Assembly: GCA_024742305.1 (NCBI GenBank)
Contig: JANSYQ010000004.1
Coordinates: 124,001 to 188,000 of the forward strand
Length of the DNA stretch: 64,000 nt
Direction: 5' to 3'
From: a bacterium
GTDB lineage: Bacteria; Bacteroidota; Bacteroidia; Flavobacteriales_D; Crocinitomicaceae
In this document: one piece after another, positions 8,593 through 15,853 of the stretch
Position numbering within the stretch: position 1 is the stretch's first letter
Layout: each line of letters starts with the position of its first letter
Notes under the pieces: generated by a model
The model's database searches: none
What the model was told of the DNA's origin: nothing
What the model saw: the letters and a program-made list of their open reading frames with translations, nothing else
Made by a program: the position numbers and the translations under genes

Positions 8593-8640
8593 GGGGGCGG
8601 ATGGAAAAACCCTTTCCACTCTAAAAAACCATCCGCTCCC
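8593..8640 (-). terminator. Long-loop hairpin after the capsid candidate
   Basis: A 12-bp stem (8593-8604 with 8629-8640, one G-U pair) encloses a 24-nt A-rich loop. It lies 10 bp past the stop of the 235-aa gene. The T-tract on the minus strand is weak, so it may be a leaky terminator or an mRNA-stabilising structure that gives excess expression of the upstream gene. Confidence 0.55.
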
Positions 8641-8649
8641 TGTTAATAA

Positions 8650-9357
8650 TTATGGTGTTGTCGCTGTTCCGTCCAAGGCTGCATAGATGAACTGACCTTG
8701 TGGAATGTTGAACTGTGTACCGAGTTCGATTACAAATTCAATCACCTCTTCGTCTTTGATAAGGCGCGGGTTATCTAGTTTGTAGTAACCCCATTGAACT
8801 GTATTGTCGTTGTCGGTGATGAATCGACGGTTCGATTGATTCTCTGGAACGATTTGCTTTTTGTTCGCTTTCAAGCTAAACTCGCCGTTGGCAATTGCTG
8901 GAACAATTGAAATTGTTCTGAAATTGATCCCTTTGTTCGCCTCTGGGTCTGTTACATCGGATGATGTTCCTGTAAGCAAGATGATTCCAGATACAAGGAA
9001 CACGGTGTTCTTCGGCAACTTTGCGTTGGAAATGTTTCGTACTCCGACTTCTTTGTCGTCTTGCGGCTCGAACATTTTGATAGTCTTCGAGGTAATTTGC
9101 TTTACCGAATACACTGTCCAATCTGCTAATCGAAGTGTTCCTTTCACCAGCTCCTGTTTTACGTGGTTTGGCATTTGTTTGAAGAACTTCTCCATTTCGC
9201 CACGTGATCGGCGCGATGCCCGAACTTGTTTAGACAAGCGGGAGATTACTTTGATTTGTTGTCCGCGAGGCAAGTGTCGCACCGCTTTTTCCAACTCACC
9301 GAAACCGAACAATTCTCCCACATTGTTGTATTCGCTGTCCATTAATTCGTCTAACAT
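8650..9357 (-). CDS. Candidate major capsid protein, 235 aa
   Basis: A helical, basic N-terminal 75 residues (AVRHLPRGQQIKVISRLSKQ, RASRRSRGEMEKFFKQMP) leads into a strand-rich region from about residue 80 to the end (FLVSGIILLTG, FRTISIVPAIANGEFSL, VQWGYYKLDNPRLIKDEEVI). No enzyme motif or membrane segment is present. It is followed immediately by a hairpin (8593-8640) and preceded by a 100-bp gap, the pattern expected for a highly expressed gene. I propose a single jelly-roll-type capsid protein from position, size and strand content. This is inference; structure prediction would decide. Confidence 0.45.
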   Translation of the reverse strand: MLDELMDSEYNNVGELFGFGELEKAVRHLPRGQQIKVISRLSKQVRASRRSRGEMEKFFKQMPNHVKQELVKGTLRLADWTVYSVKQITSKTIKMFEPQDDKEVGVRNISNAKLPKNTVFLVSGIILLTGTSSDVTDPEANKGINFRTISIVPAIANGEFSLKANKKQIVPENQSNRRFITDNDNTVQWGYYKLDNPRLIKDEEVIEFVIELGTQFNIPQGQFIYAALDGTATTP

Positions 9358-9458
9358 AACTTGTTGTTTTGTGCCGCCTGTTTTGCTTCAAATCAGGCAA
9401 GCGATTAGTAATGAGGTCGTAATGACCAATTATGATTTTGGGTATGTTGTGTGCTTTT

Positions 9459-10148
9459 TTACATGGTGTTGAAGTCCACGTCTTCGTAGTTCGTACCGTC
9501 GAGAGCGTCGATCTCTTGTACGTTCAGTTGGTCGAACTCATGCTCTTGAATAGGGAGTTCCTCCATTTCGAATTCACTCTCCCCTTCATTTAAGAGTAAC
9601 TCTTCCTCTTGTGCGCTTTCCTCCTCGAACCGAAGTGCCTCTTGTTCATTGATTTCATCGAAAACATCAAACTCACTCATATCTACTGCGCCGACTGTAC
9701 CATCGTCCATTCGCGAAGTATCAGAGTCGCTTTGCCCTCCTACCAGTTTGTCAAGGAAGAAGGCTTTCATCCAACTATCCTTGAAGTGTGTAAGTCGCTG
9801 TTTCGCTCCTTCTTTCACTGCTCCAAATCCTTGTAGTCCAGAACCGTTAATTGTCTTCGCAGTTTCACTTGAATGCATGGAACTTCCGATTGCATAACCG
9901 ATCATAGAAGCCGATGCAACTTTGCTAAAGTTTGTTTGGTCGCCAAAGTATTCGCCTAACCCAAGACCAAGTACACCAACTACTGCTGCCCCTCGTCCGA
10001 TTAATGCTCCGACACCAGCTCCTGCGCCTGCCGCTACAATTCCTTCTACTCCCATCTTCAATGCTGAGTTTTTAATATTGCCTTTACCCTTTGCATCAGC
10101 ATATTTGTTGAAGATGTTACCTTTTGTTTTTCCTTTTGACTTTGCCAT
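9459..10148 (-). CDS. Glycine-zipper membrane protein with acidic tail
   Basis: 229 aa. A Lys/Gly-rich N-terminus precedes an Ala/Gly-rich hydrophobic region (about 30-95: GIVAAGAGAGVGALIGRGAA, then GVLGLGLGEYFGD) with glycine-zipper character, as in pore- or membrane-spanning virion proteins. The last 85 residues are strongly acidic (Glu/Asp-rich). No signal peptide. It is upstream of the capsid candidate and downstream of the 593-aa protein in the same unit. Family not recognised. Confidence 0.6.
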   Translation of the reverse strand: MAKSKGKTKGNIFNKYADAKGKGNIKNSALKMGVEGIVAAGAGAGVGALIGRGAAVVGVLGLGLGEYFGDQTNFSKVASASMIGYAIGSSMHSSETAKTINGSGLQGFGAVKEGAKQRLTHFKDSWMKAFFLDKLVGGQSDSDTSRMDDGTVGAVDMSEFDVFDEINEQEALRFEEESAQEEELLLNEGESEFEMEELPIQEHEFDQLNVQEIDALDGTNYEDVDFNTM

Positions 10149-10165
10149 AATATTGTTGTTAAAGT

Positions 10166-11947
10166 TTACGCTAACGCCATTCTCTTAATGGATGGTTGCG
10201 CTGTTTTTCTCTTCTTTTTCTTTGCTTTGGTGCGCGGGGTTTTGGACTTTGATTTTTTGTAGGTTTTGCGCTTAGTTCCTGATAATTCAGAAGTTCCCGC
10301 TAATGCAGCCTTTTTCTTGTTACGGGCGCGTATTGCAAGGAAAATTGCTCCTGCTGCTCCAATTCCGATTGCCGCTGTGAGAAGTTTGTTATTCTTGACC
10401 CACGTTACAAACCCGTTTTCCGAGGAATCTTCTTTCGAGTTGCTTGAATCATCATCCATCATTCGTCCGCTGGTTTCAAAATCATCAAAACTCTCCATGC
10501 CTTCGTCGAATTCAGGAATTGGTGTTTCGGCTGACTGATTGGGAAGTCTGCTTCCAGGTTTTCGCCTTTCTAGTTGTTTTTGGATGAAAGAGCGAATGTT
10601 CCCTTTTGAAAATAGGCGCGTTTTTTCATCGTTATCATCGGTTTGATTCTGGATCTGCATTTGTTGATCCTCTTTCGACCCTTTATTGAACAAGCCGCCT
10701 AGCTTTTTGATCACTTTTGAGATCGCCGCAATAATTCCTGATGCTGCGGCGATAGCCGCTCCCGCTGCCGCTCCATCCAAACCATTCAACCCGTCTGCTT
10801 CAAGTTCTACTGCCTCATCAAAATAGAGATCGTCTCCAATAATTTTTCTAAGGCTCGCACTATCATCTGTGATGGTAATATCACCCCAACCGGGTCCGTT
10901 CAATTGAACCATGTTGTTACGGTTTCCTTTTCCCGTAAGGATTGCCTTTTTCAAGGCTTCAGGTTTCCCGCCAGCTCCGTAGTACACTTTTTCAATACGT
11001 TTTCGCAGTTGTTGAAGCGCGTTGTACTTAGCCATGTTAAAGTTTCGTCTTCTTGCTTGGGCAGGAGTCCAGTAAGCAAAACGCAAGTGGCTTGCAACTT
11101 TGAACAGATTCAGCCGCATACTGGCAAGCACACCCGCTCTCAATAGTGCTGCCGCAGGGTTGATTTTGTTCAATTGATTCAGTCGCGCTCTTCTTCTCTC
11201 TCTTTTGGGCAACTGTTTAATTTCTGCTCGCCTTTGTTTGCGTGCTGTTTTACGCTCTGTGCGTTTTGCCTTGTTCTTTTTCAACCAATCGCGCAATCCA
11301 TCTAGTTCATAGTCCTCTCCGAATAAATCCTCCGCATCAATCGGCAGATCATTCTCAAAGATGACGCGATCCCCAAACTCGTTGTATCGCTCTTGCGTTG
11401 TTCCGTTTAAAACTTGTAAAACCATTTTCACATCTTGTTTTTCCGTGTAGGGTACTTCATAGTTAAACTTGTGTACCACACAGTCGATTATCACTTCATT
11501 TCCTTCTGGAGTCAGTGCGACAGGGTAGATATGCTCCATATTTGGCTGCTTATACCTTGTCATGCGCCAGAAGTGGGGGATTTTTAGGTTCGTAAGAACA
11601 CTGGAGATAAACACCGTCAGACAGTCACAATCAATCCCACGCTTTCGATCATACCATGATCTGTTTGGTGTCCGTATCTGTTCCTTCCGCTCCTCATCCT
11701 TTTCGTATTGAAAGTGATGGAAGCAGAAGTTCCAGATTTTGCTACAAGTTTGTTTCACACTCTCACCTTGTAGTTTTTTTGCAATTTTTTTCGTTTGATC
11801 GGTTGTGGAGGTCACCACCTTCTTCATCCAATCAATTGTATTGTCAAGCGTTGCTGCTTTCTTTACCGTGACATTCTTTCCTTTCGGTTTTGAAAAAAGG
11901 TGATCGAAAGTTCTTCCACTTCTAATATGTCTTTTCCCTGTCTCCAT
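10166..11947 (-). CDS. Transglutaminase/papain-like fold membrane protein
   Basis: 593 aa. Residues about 60-185 carry a transglutaminase-like cysteine domain: RGIDCDCLTVF with candidate nucleophile Cys107 or Cys109, His139 in EHIYPVA, and Asp155 in VIIDC, in the C-H-D order of that superfamily. A very basic stretch follows (about 225-270). A Gly/Ala-rich hydrophobic segment (about 385-415) and a C-terminal membrane segment (about 524-545) precede a Lys/Arg-rich tail. It may be a protease, amidase or cross-linking enzyme carried with a membrane, with basic tails contacting nucleic acid. The triad is read by eye; the function is inferred. Confidence 0.6.
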   Translation of the reverse strand: METGKRHIRSGRTFDHLFSKPKGKNVTVKKAATLDNTIDWMKKVVTSTTDQTKKIAKKLQGESVKQTCSKIWNFCFHHFQYEKDEERKEQIRTPNRSWYDRKRGIDCDCLTVFISSVLTNLKIPHFWRMTRYKQPNMEHIYPVALTPEGNEVIIDCVVHKFNYEVPYTEKQDVKMVLQVLNGTTQERYNEFGDRVIFENDLPIDAEDLFGEDYELDGLRDWLKKNKAKRTERKTARKQRRAEIKQLPKRERRRARLNQLNKINPAAALLRAGVLASMRLNLFKVASHLRFAYWTPAQARRRNFNMAKYNALQQLRKRIEKVYYGAGGKPEALKKAILTGKGNRNNMVQLNGPGWGDITITDDSASLRKIIGDDLYFDEAVELEADGLNGLDGAAAGAAIAAASGIIAAISKVIKKLGGLFNKGSKEDQQMQIQNQTDDNDEKTRLFSKGNIRSFIQKQLERRKPGSRLPNQSAETPIPEFDEGMESFDDFETSGRMMDDDSSNSKEDSSENGFVTWVKNNKLLTAAIGIGAAGAIFLAIRARNKKKAALAGTSELSGTKRKTYKKSKSKTPRTKAKKKKRKTAQPSIKRMALA

Positions 11948-11973
11948 CAGTTATTCTGCACATAAATTCATTT

Positions 11974-12489
11974 TCAAACCGCGATCACCTGTTTATCGTC
12001 ATAGGGAATCTCACCGCCTAATGGTGTGAATATGGTCGTGTTCGTCTCAACAGTGAACTTCACTTTCTGACTACCGCCTTTTAACCGATCTTTTAAGGTC
12101 GCGACCAGATTCGCCCCAAGACCAGTAAGACTTAAATAGGGGAGCAGAATAATTGTAGAGATCACACCCGTTTCTGAATTTGCGGGAATTCTGATTCTAC
12201 CGTTCGAGCCTTTGGTGGCATCCGGTATATCCACCTGGGTCATCGAACTTGCTCCTAAAAGTGTTCCTGAATGAAATAGCTTGATTAAAGGTATTGCCAT
12301 TTCCATGCTACTGTTTCCAGGATTCTTTATGTTGAAACTTACCAACAACTCTATTCCTTGCATGGTCATTTTGTGTACTCTACCTCCCAACTGCACCGCA
12401 GCTTTGTTCTGTGTGCGAGTGAGGTTGTAAACATATCGACCGCCTGCAACCAACCCTATTCCGATTAATATCATTGGTAATGTTTTCAT
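11974..12489 (-). CDS. LEA14/WHy-like membrane-anchored protein
   Basis: 171 aa. An N-terminal hydrophobic segment (about 3-22, not a clear cleavable signal) precedes a beta-sandwich with the LEA type 2/WHy pattern: VSFNIKNPGNSSMEMAIPL, then a strand and GTLLGAS. Such domains are small immunoglobulin-like beta-sandwiches of uncertain ligand. It is coupled by an ATGA overlap to the 72-aa gene upstream. Possibly a surface or membrane protein of the particle. Confidence 0.55.
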   Translation of the reverse strand: MKTLPMILIGIGLVAGGRYVYNLTRTQNKAAVQLGGRVHKMTMQGIELLVSFNIKNPGNSSMEMAIPLIKLFHSGTLLGASSMTQVDIPDATKGSNGRIRIPANSETGVISTIILLPYLSLTGLGANLVATLKDRLKGGSQKVKFTVETNTTIFTPLGGEIPYDDKQVIAV

Positions 12490-12704
12490 TTCTCTTCTTC
12501 TATTTGTTCTACTCGTTTCTCCAAACCGCTCATGTGATCCTTCACACTTTTGAAACCGCTGCTCATCTTGCCTGTCATTTCGCCAAACTTCTCTTTCAGT
12601 TTTCTGACCGTCTTTGCAGTTGCTTTGAAGTCTGAATGAAAGTCCTTTATGAAGTACAAGCAGATCGCTACTAAAAGGCTATTGATGATCAGTAATGCTT
12701 CCAT
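12486..12704 (-). CDS. Small membrane coiled-coil protein, 72 aa
   Basis: One N-terminal membrane segment (about 3-18, LLIINSLLVAICLYF) followed by a charged coiled coil to the C-terminus (residues 30-72). It overlaps the LEA-like gene by ATGA. It is the first gene after the small gap containing the 10-bp repeats at 12771-12800, so a promoter for the structural block may lie in 12705-12801, though I see no convincing -7 element there. Confidence 0.6.
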   Translation of the reverse strand: MEALLIINSLLVAICLYFIKDFHSDFKATAKTVRKLKEKFGEMTGKMSSGFKSVKDHMSGLEKRVEQIEEEK

Positions 12705-12770
12705 GTTGTTTGAATTGTTTGTTAGAACCCGTTGTTCAATACAAAGGTCAGGAGGTTATTTCGATCTCAT

Positions 12771-12800
12771 TTCGCAATGGTTCGCAATGGTTCGTAATTG
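12771..12800. repeat. Short 10-bp tandem repeats (TTCGCAATGG)
   Basis: Two exact copies of TTCGCAATGG (12771-12790) and a degenerate third copy (TTCGTAATTG, 12791-12800), followed by TTCAC. They lie between the stop of the PAPS-reductase gene and the start of the 72-aa gene. They could be a binding site for an element regulator upstream of the structural block. Confidence 0.6.
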
Positions 12801-12801
12801 T

Positions 12802-13776
12802 TCACTTTTCACCGTTTTTATACGCATCAAAATTGAAGTTTAGCCCTAAAAACGAGAGTGCTTTTTGATAATCTAGCTTGAGCATGAACGATTTAAAACG
12901 GTTCGGCTCTCTAATTTGAAGTCGGTGAAATCGGGTGTTATCTTTATCCTCGTATTGCACTCCAAAAGCGCAGTAAGCACACCCTGTTCTTTTTTCGCCT
13001 GGCACGAACACACCGTTTATAGTTTGGTCGTCATAAATGGAACAATACTCGATTGAATATTTTCTAATCAACTCCCAAACATCCTCGTCGTTGAATATGG
13101 ATAACGGACGGCTTATATTCCGTTTATCGCTGAACTCATTGCAGCCTGTACGAAGGTATCTTTGAGTTCTGAGGCTACTTTCTGAGGCTTGCTCTCCAGT
13201 GAAGGGAGATAGACCGCTTGCCTTCTCAAACTGTTTAACGGGTCGTTTCTTTAATATGTCGCAGCATTTGGATGTAATTTTGATTCCGGAGTTGATCAAG
13301 AACTTCCACTTTTCAGAGATTTTACCCGCTATATAGGATTTACCTGTTTTTTTACTCTTGTATTCTCTTCCATAAAGACGAAGCTGCCGTAGTTTTTCGC
13401 TTTTGGTATTCTGAACCTGAAAGATATAATGTGCCTGTTCTTTCCCCACCAGTGGGTAACCATTGACTTTGAGTGATTCAGCAAATGTCATTTTCGGTCT
13501 AAGCCAAATTACCCTATCACCATAGGTTCGCACAAACTCTAAAATCTCTTTGTATTCGTTCGTTGTGTTGTTGAAGACCATTGGAACTTTTTCAGCACCT
13601 ATCAAGTCGGTATAGAAATCAACTAAAAAAGCTAGTACCACACTATCCTTTCCACCCGAGAATGCAATGTAAACCTTGCCTTGCATTCGTTGATAGAAGA
13701 CATCTATCACTTCCAGCGCATGATGAACCTTTTGATCAAGTGTCCACCCTTGCATTTCTTTTAATGGAAATCTCAT
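12802..13776 (-). CDS. PAPS reductase-family PP-loop ATPase
   Basis: 324 aa. The PP-loop SGGKDSVVLAFLVDFY is at about residues 39-54. Downstream are a Cys pair (SKCCDILKK), the SPFTGEQASESSLR segment common to phage-borne members of this family, and a C-terminal GCAYCAFG Cys cluster that could hold an Fe-S cluster. Members activate substrates by adenylation, in sulfate reduction or in sulfur-containing modification (DndC-type). Single copies without other cysteine-biosynthesis genes are common in phages and mobile elements, where the substrate is unknown. No dnd genes are nearby in the window. Confidence 0.85.
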   Translation of the reverse strand: MRFPLKEMQGWTLDQKVHHALEVIDVFYQRMQGKVYIAFSGGKDSVVLAFLVDFYTDLIGAEKVPMVFNNTTNEYKEILEFVRTYGDRVIWLRPKMTFAESLKVNGYPLVGKEQAHYIFQVQNTKSEKLRQLRLYGREYKSKKTGKSYIAGKISEKWKFLINSGIKITSKCCDILKKRPVKQFEKASGLSPFTGEQASESSLRTQRYLRTGCNEFSDKRNISRPLSIFNDEDVWELIRKYSIEYCSIYDDQTINGVFVPGEKRTGCAYCAFGVQYEDKDNTRFHRLQIREPNRFKSFMLKLDYQKALSFLGLNFNFDAYKNGEK

Positions 13777-13781
13777 AACTA

Positions 13782-14111
13782 TTAGTTTAACCAGTGATGA
13801 TAGTAGTCCAAACCTACTGGCAGCCCTTCAATGTCTGCCTTACTTTCTAGGCAATCATCATACTCTCGGAGTAACTCCACGATGGGCGTGTTATGTGATT
13901 TTCTTAGTTTGCGCATGATCGCTTCGAATGCCATACGCATTTTAATCACTGATGATTTGTTGATCTGTGCGATTTCCTTGAAGGTAAGTTCATAGACAAA
14001 TCGCTGTTTTAAGATTTCAATTTCCGTAAACTCCAGCTCTACCCATAAATCACAATCCCAATCAATCCAATGCTTAATTAGCATTCGAAATCCATTTCTT
14101 TTCTCCTCCAT
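13782..14111 (-). CDS. Putative HTH protein with sigma-region-4-like motif
   Basis: 109 aa, no membrane segment. Residues about 30-70 (LKQRFVYELTFKEIAQINKS, then KMRMAFEAIMRKLRK) fit a helix-turn-helix of the sigma-70 region 4/LuxR type: a helix, a turn with F-K-E-I-A, and a basic recognition helix. It lies between the PAPS-reductase gene and the small gene next to the iterons, so it may regulate the element or act in replication. The family assignment is by eye and weak. Confidence 0.5.
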   Translation of the reverse strand: MEEKRNGFRMLIKHWIDWDCDLWVELEFTEIEILKQRFVYELTFKEIAQINKSSVIKMRMAFEAIMRKLRKSHNTPIVELLREYDDCLESKADIEGLPVGLDYYHHWLN

Positions 14112-14117
14112 GACTAA

Positions 14118-14324
14118 TTACCTGTTATCATTTAAAAACTCGCAGATTTCGTCATAGTCCAATCCCCAATGAGTGCAATACTCTTTGATGGTTAATCTCT
14201 TTTCATCTCTGCCTAGTGCCTCTCTAATGCTTAAATGTTCCTTTTGAGCAACTCGAATACTCATATTCCCTGTTATGAGTTGAATATCTCGTGGTGTCAA
14301 AAGGCATCCTCCCTTTATTTTCAT
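14118..14324 (-). CDS. Small putative DNA-binding protein, 68 aa
   Basis: Likely start ATG 14324 (MKIKGGCLLTPRDIQLITG); an upstream ATG at 14348 adds eight residues. The sequence L-T-P-R-D-I-Q-L-I-T-G...V-A-Q-K-E-H-L-S-I resembles excisionase- or MerR-like small HTH proteins common at the head of Bacteroidota mobile elements. The second half (KRLTIKEYCTHWGLDYDEI) looks like another short helix-turn-helix. It is the gene nearest to the iteron array at 14381-14500, which makes it the best candidate for an iteron-binding protein. Confidence 0.5.
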   Translation of the reverse strand: MKIKGGCLLTPRDIQLITGNMSIRVAQKEHLSIREALGRDEKRLTIKEYCTHWGLDYDEICEFLNDNR

Positions 14325-14380
14325 AACATTTGATTTTGCCGTTCCCAATCAATCTCAGGATTAATTAAGTGTCTCACAAC

Positions 14381-14500
14381 GAAGGTGGTATGCAAAAAGC
14401 GAGGGTATACATCAAAAAGCGAGGGTGTACACCAAAAAGTAGGGGTGGTAGTCAAAAAGTAGGGGTGGTTTACATTTGGAGGGGGTGGTTTACAAATACA
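14381..14500. repeat. Six-unit 20-bp iteron-like array
   Basis: Six head-to-tail units with exact 20-bp periodicity (14381, 14401, 14421, 14441, 14461, 14481). The best units read GAGGGTRTACAYCAAAAAGY; the last two keep the GGGGTGGTTTACA half but diverge after it. There are no spacers. The array sits between the divergent starts of the 68-aa and 167-aa genes in a 390-bp non-coding stretch that is otherwise AT-rich and featureless (14501-14736). Arrays like this serve as replication-initiator iterons or multi-copy operators. Confidence 0.8.
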
Positions 14501-14736
14501 CACTTATGTGAAGCAATCTTTTAACCAAAGCGAACTTTTTACGTTGTAAGTTGTATATACAAAAGGGATTTAAGAAGATTTTGCGAATCTCCTGAGAACT
14601 GTTAGAATGGTATAATTCTTGTTAAATTATTGTTAACAGATCGCCGTAGAAGAGCAATATTTTCACATATTAAACGTGAATAAATAATACGGTAGGTCGC
14701 AATAGAGAGAGAAATACTACTGAATGAACTACAATA

Positions 14737-15240
14737 ATGGCTACCACTAATTTTCATTTTTTAACAACTACGGAGCTGTTCGAGAAGTACCCACAAGTGA
14801 AAAATCTAGGTTGGAACGACTCGAATGTCGGTCTGTTTTTGTCATCTTATTTGCTTTTGGGCTTACCTCGTTATCGGCGAAGAAAAGGAGTGGTTGACGA
14901 ACGCAGTTTTCGTGCGTTGATCAAGTTTACCAACGAATTATCGAAAGCCCATGTTATACGCTCCGACGTTAATGGAGACTATTGCGCGTTTGATTTTCTT
15001 ACCCCAAGTGAAATAGTAGAAGAGTATGCACAAGTAGTACATTTATTAGGATGGGATGAGTCGAAAATTGGTCGTTTTTTGCGATGTCGATTGTTGATCG
15101 GAATAAGAAATACAAAAGGAAAGAGCAATTTAGTTACCCGTCGGAGTTTCACACTTCTAGTTGATCACGCAGTTCAAACGATTAACAGGCGTTCACTACT
15201 AATTGAGTCTTTTAACGACGAAATTGGCAGAAACCCCTAA
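14737..15240 (+). CDS. Duplicated small-domain protein, putative DNA-binding
   Basis: 167 aa built from two copies of one domain of about 60 residues. Copy one spans about 8-70 (FLTTTELFEKYPQVKNLGWN, then ...FLSSYLLLGLPRYRR...RSFRALI) and copy two about 86-148 (FLTPSEIVEEYAQVVHLLGW, then ...FLRCRLLIGIRN...RSFTLLV). The pattern (L-T-x-x-E helix, G-W-x-x-S, then R-R-S-F) resembles an excisionase/MerR-like helix-turn-helix. It is divergent from the minus-strand block across the iteron array, so it may act on the array. The duplication is clear; the function is inferred. Confidence 0.65.
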   Translation: MATTNFHFLTTTELFEKYPQVKNLGWNDSNVGLFLSSYLLLGLPRYRRRKGVVDERSFRALIKFTNELSKAHVIRSDVNGDYCAFDFLTPSEIVEEYAQVVHLLGWDESKIGRFLRCRLLIGIRNTKGKSNLVTRRSFTLLVDHAVQTINRRSLLIESFNDEIGRNP

Positions 15241-15245
15241 AAACC

Positions 15246-15275
15246 CATGCTACGCCATGATACTTCATGCTACCT
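15246..15275. repeat. Three 10-bp tandem repeats (CATGCTACnn)
   Basis: CATGCTACGC, CATGATACTT and CATGCTACCT follow each other immediately after the 167-aa gene and just before the convergent 105-aa gene. They are short and degenerate; they may be a regulatory site or simple slippage. Confidence 0.5.
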
Positions 15276-15278
15276 CAT

Positions 15279-15596
15279 TCAAGAATTACTACTTTTTATT
15301 TGCTCAACTTCCTTTAAAAAAGCGTCCCTAACTCCTTTTGAATGTCTTGAAGTTTGTTCAGGGGTTGAAGGCATGGCTACTGGCAAAATGTGAAAGTAAA
15401 AACTTGCTTTCAATACGCATAAAATTTCGAACCACTCAGATAATGTTTTGCTTGATTCAAAAACAATGGTTCCAGGAATGCGGGAATCTAAATTTACCCC
15501 TCCATAATTAATTAACAGATTAACAACCTCACCTGATCCCGTTTCTTCTGGATCAATTGTAGCTTTCTGCATGAAGGACAGCATATAGTGTGCCAT
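15279..15596 (-). CDS. Hypothetical protein, 105 aa
   Basis: Convergent with the 167-aa gene. The N-terminal half is mixed (MAHYMLSFMQKATIDPEETG), and a helical middle (TLSEWFEILCVLKASFYFHI) leads to a basic C-terminus. No signal peptide and no recognised family. The upstream region (15597-15853) holds only the terminator at 15740-15765. Confidence 0.5.
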   Translation of the reverse strand: MAHYMLSFMQKATIDPEETGSGEVVNLLINYGGVNLDSRIPGTIVFESSKTLSEWFEILCVLKASFYFHILPVAMPSTPEQTSRHSKGVRDAFLKEVEQIKSSNS

Positions 15597-15734
15597 GGGT
15601 TGTTTCGTTTCAGGTCAAATATACTAGGTATATAATTGAAAATCAATACGTATATGTGCGCAAAGTGTAAGTATAAATACGTATGGTTTTATTAACTATG
15701 AAAATTACCACAAGTTATCCTACGCAAAACCGAA

Positions 15735-15765
15735 CTAAAAAACCGATGTCATTCGACATCGGTTT
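15735..15765 (-). terminator. Rho-independent terminator of the T9SS-cargo unit
   Basis: A perfect 11-bp stem (AAACCGATGTC, 15740-15750, with GACATCGGTTT, 15755-15765) and a 4-nt loop. On the minus strand it is followed by a T-run. It lies about 90 bp downstream of the stop at 15854 and would end the unit 19818-15854. Confidence 0.85.
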
Positions 15766-15853
15766 AAACTGACAATTTTAAATCCCTCGTCTTTTATGCC
15801 GAAATCCTTCTTATGTTCTAATCGGCTCCAAGTCAGACACGAGTTTAAAAGTT

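Noticed and set aside
1-14348. Tailed prophage or contractile injection system
   Set aside because: No terminase, portal, sheath, tube, baseplate or tape-measure gene is visible, although the peptidoglycan-binding and muramidase genes alone could suggest one.
14381-14500. CRISPR array
   Set aside because: Units are 20 bp, contiguous and without spacers, and no Cas gene is nearby.
14321-14503. Minus-strand ORF through the iteron array
   Set aside because: The 20-bp period is not a multiple of three and the Pro/Thr/Phe-rich translation is an artefact of the repeat.
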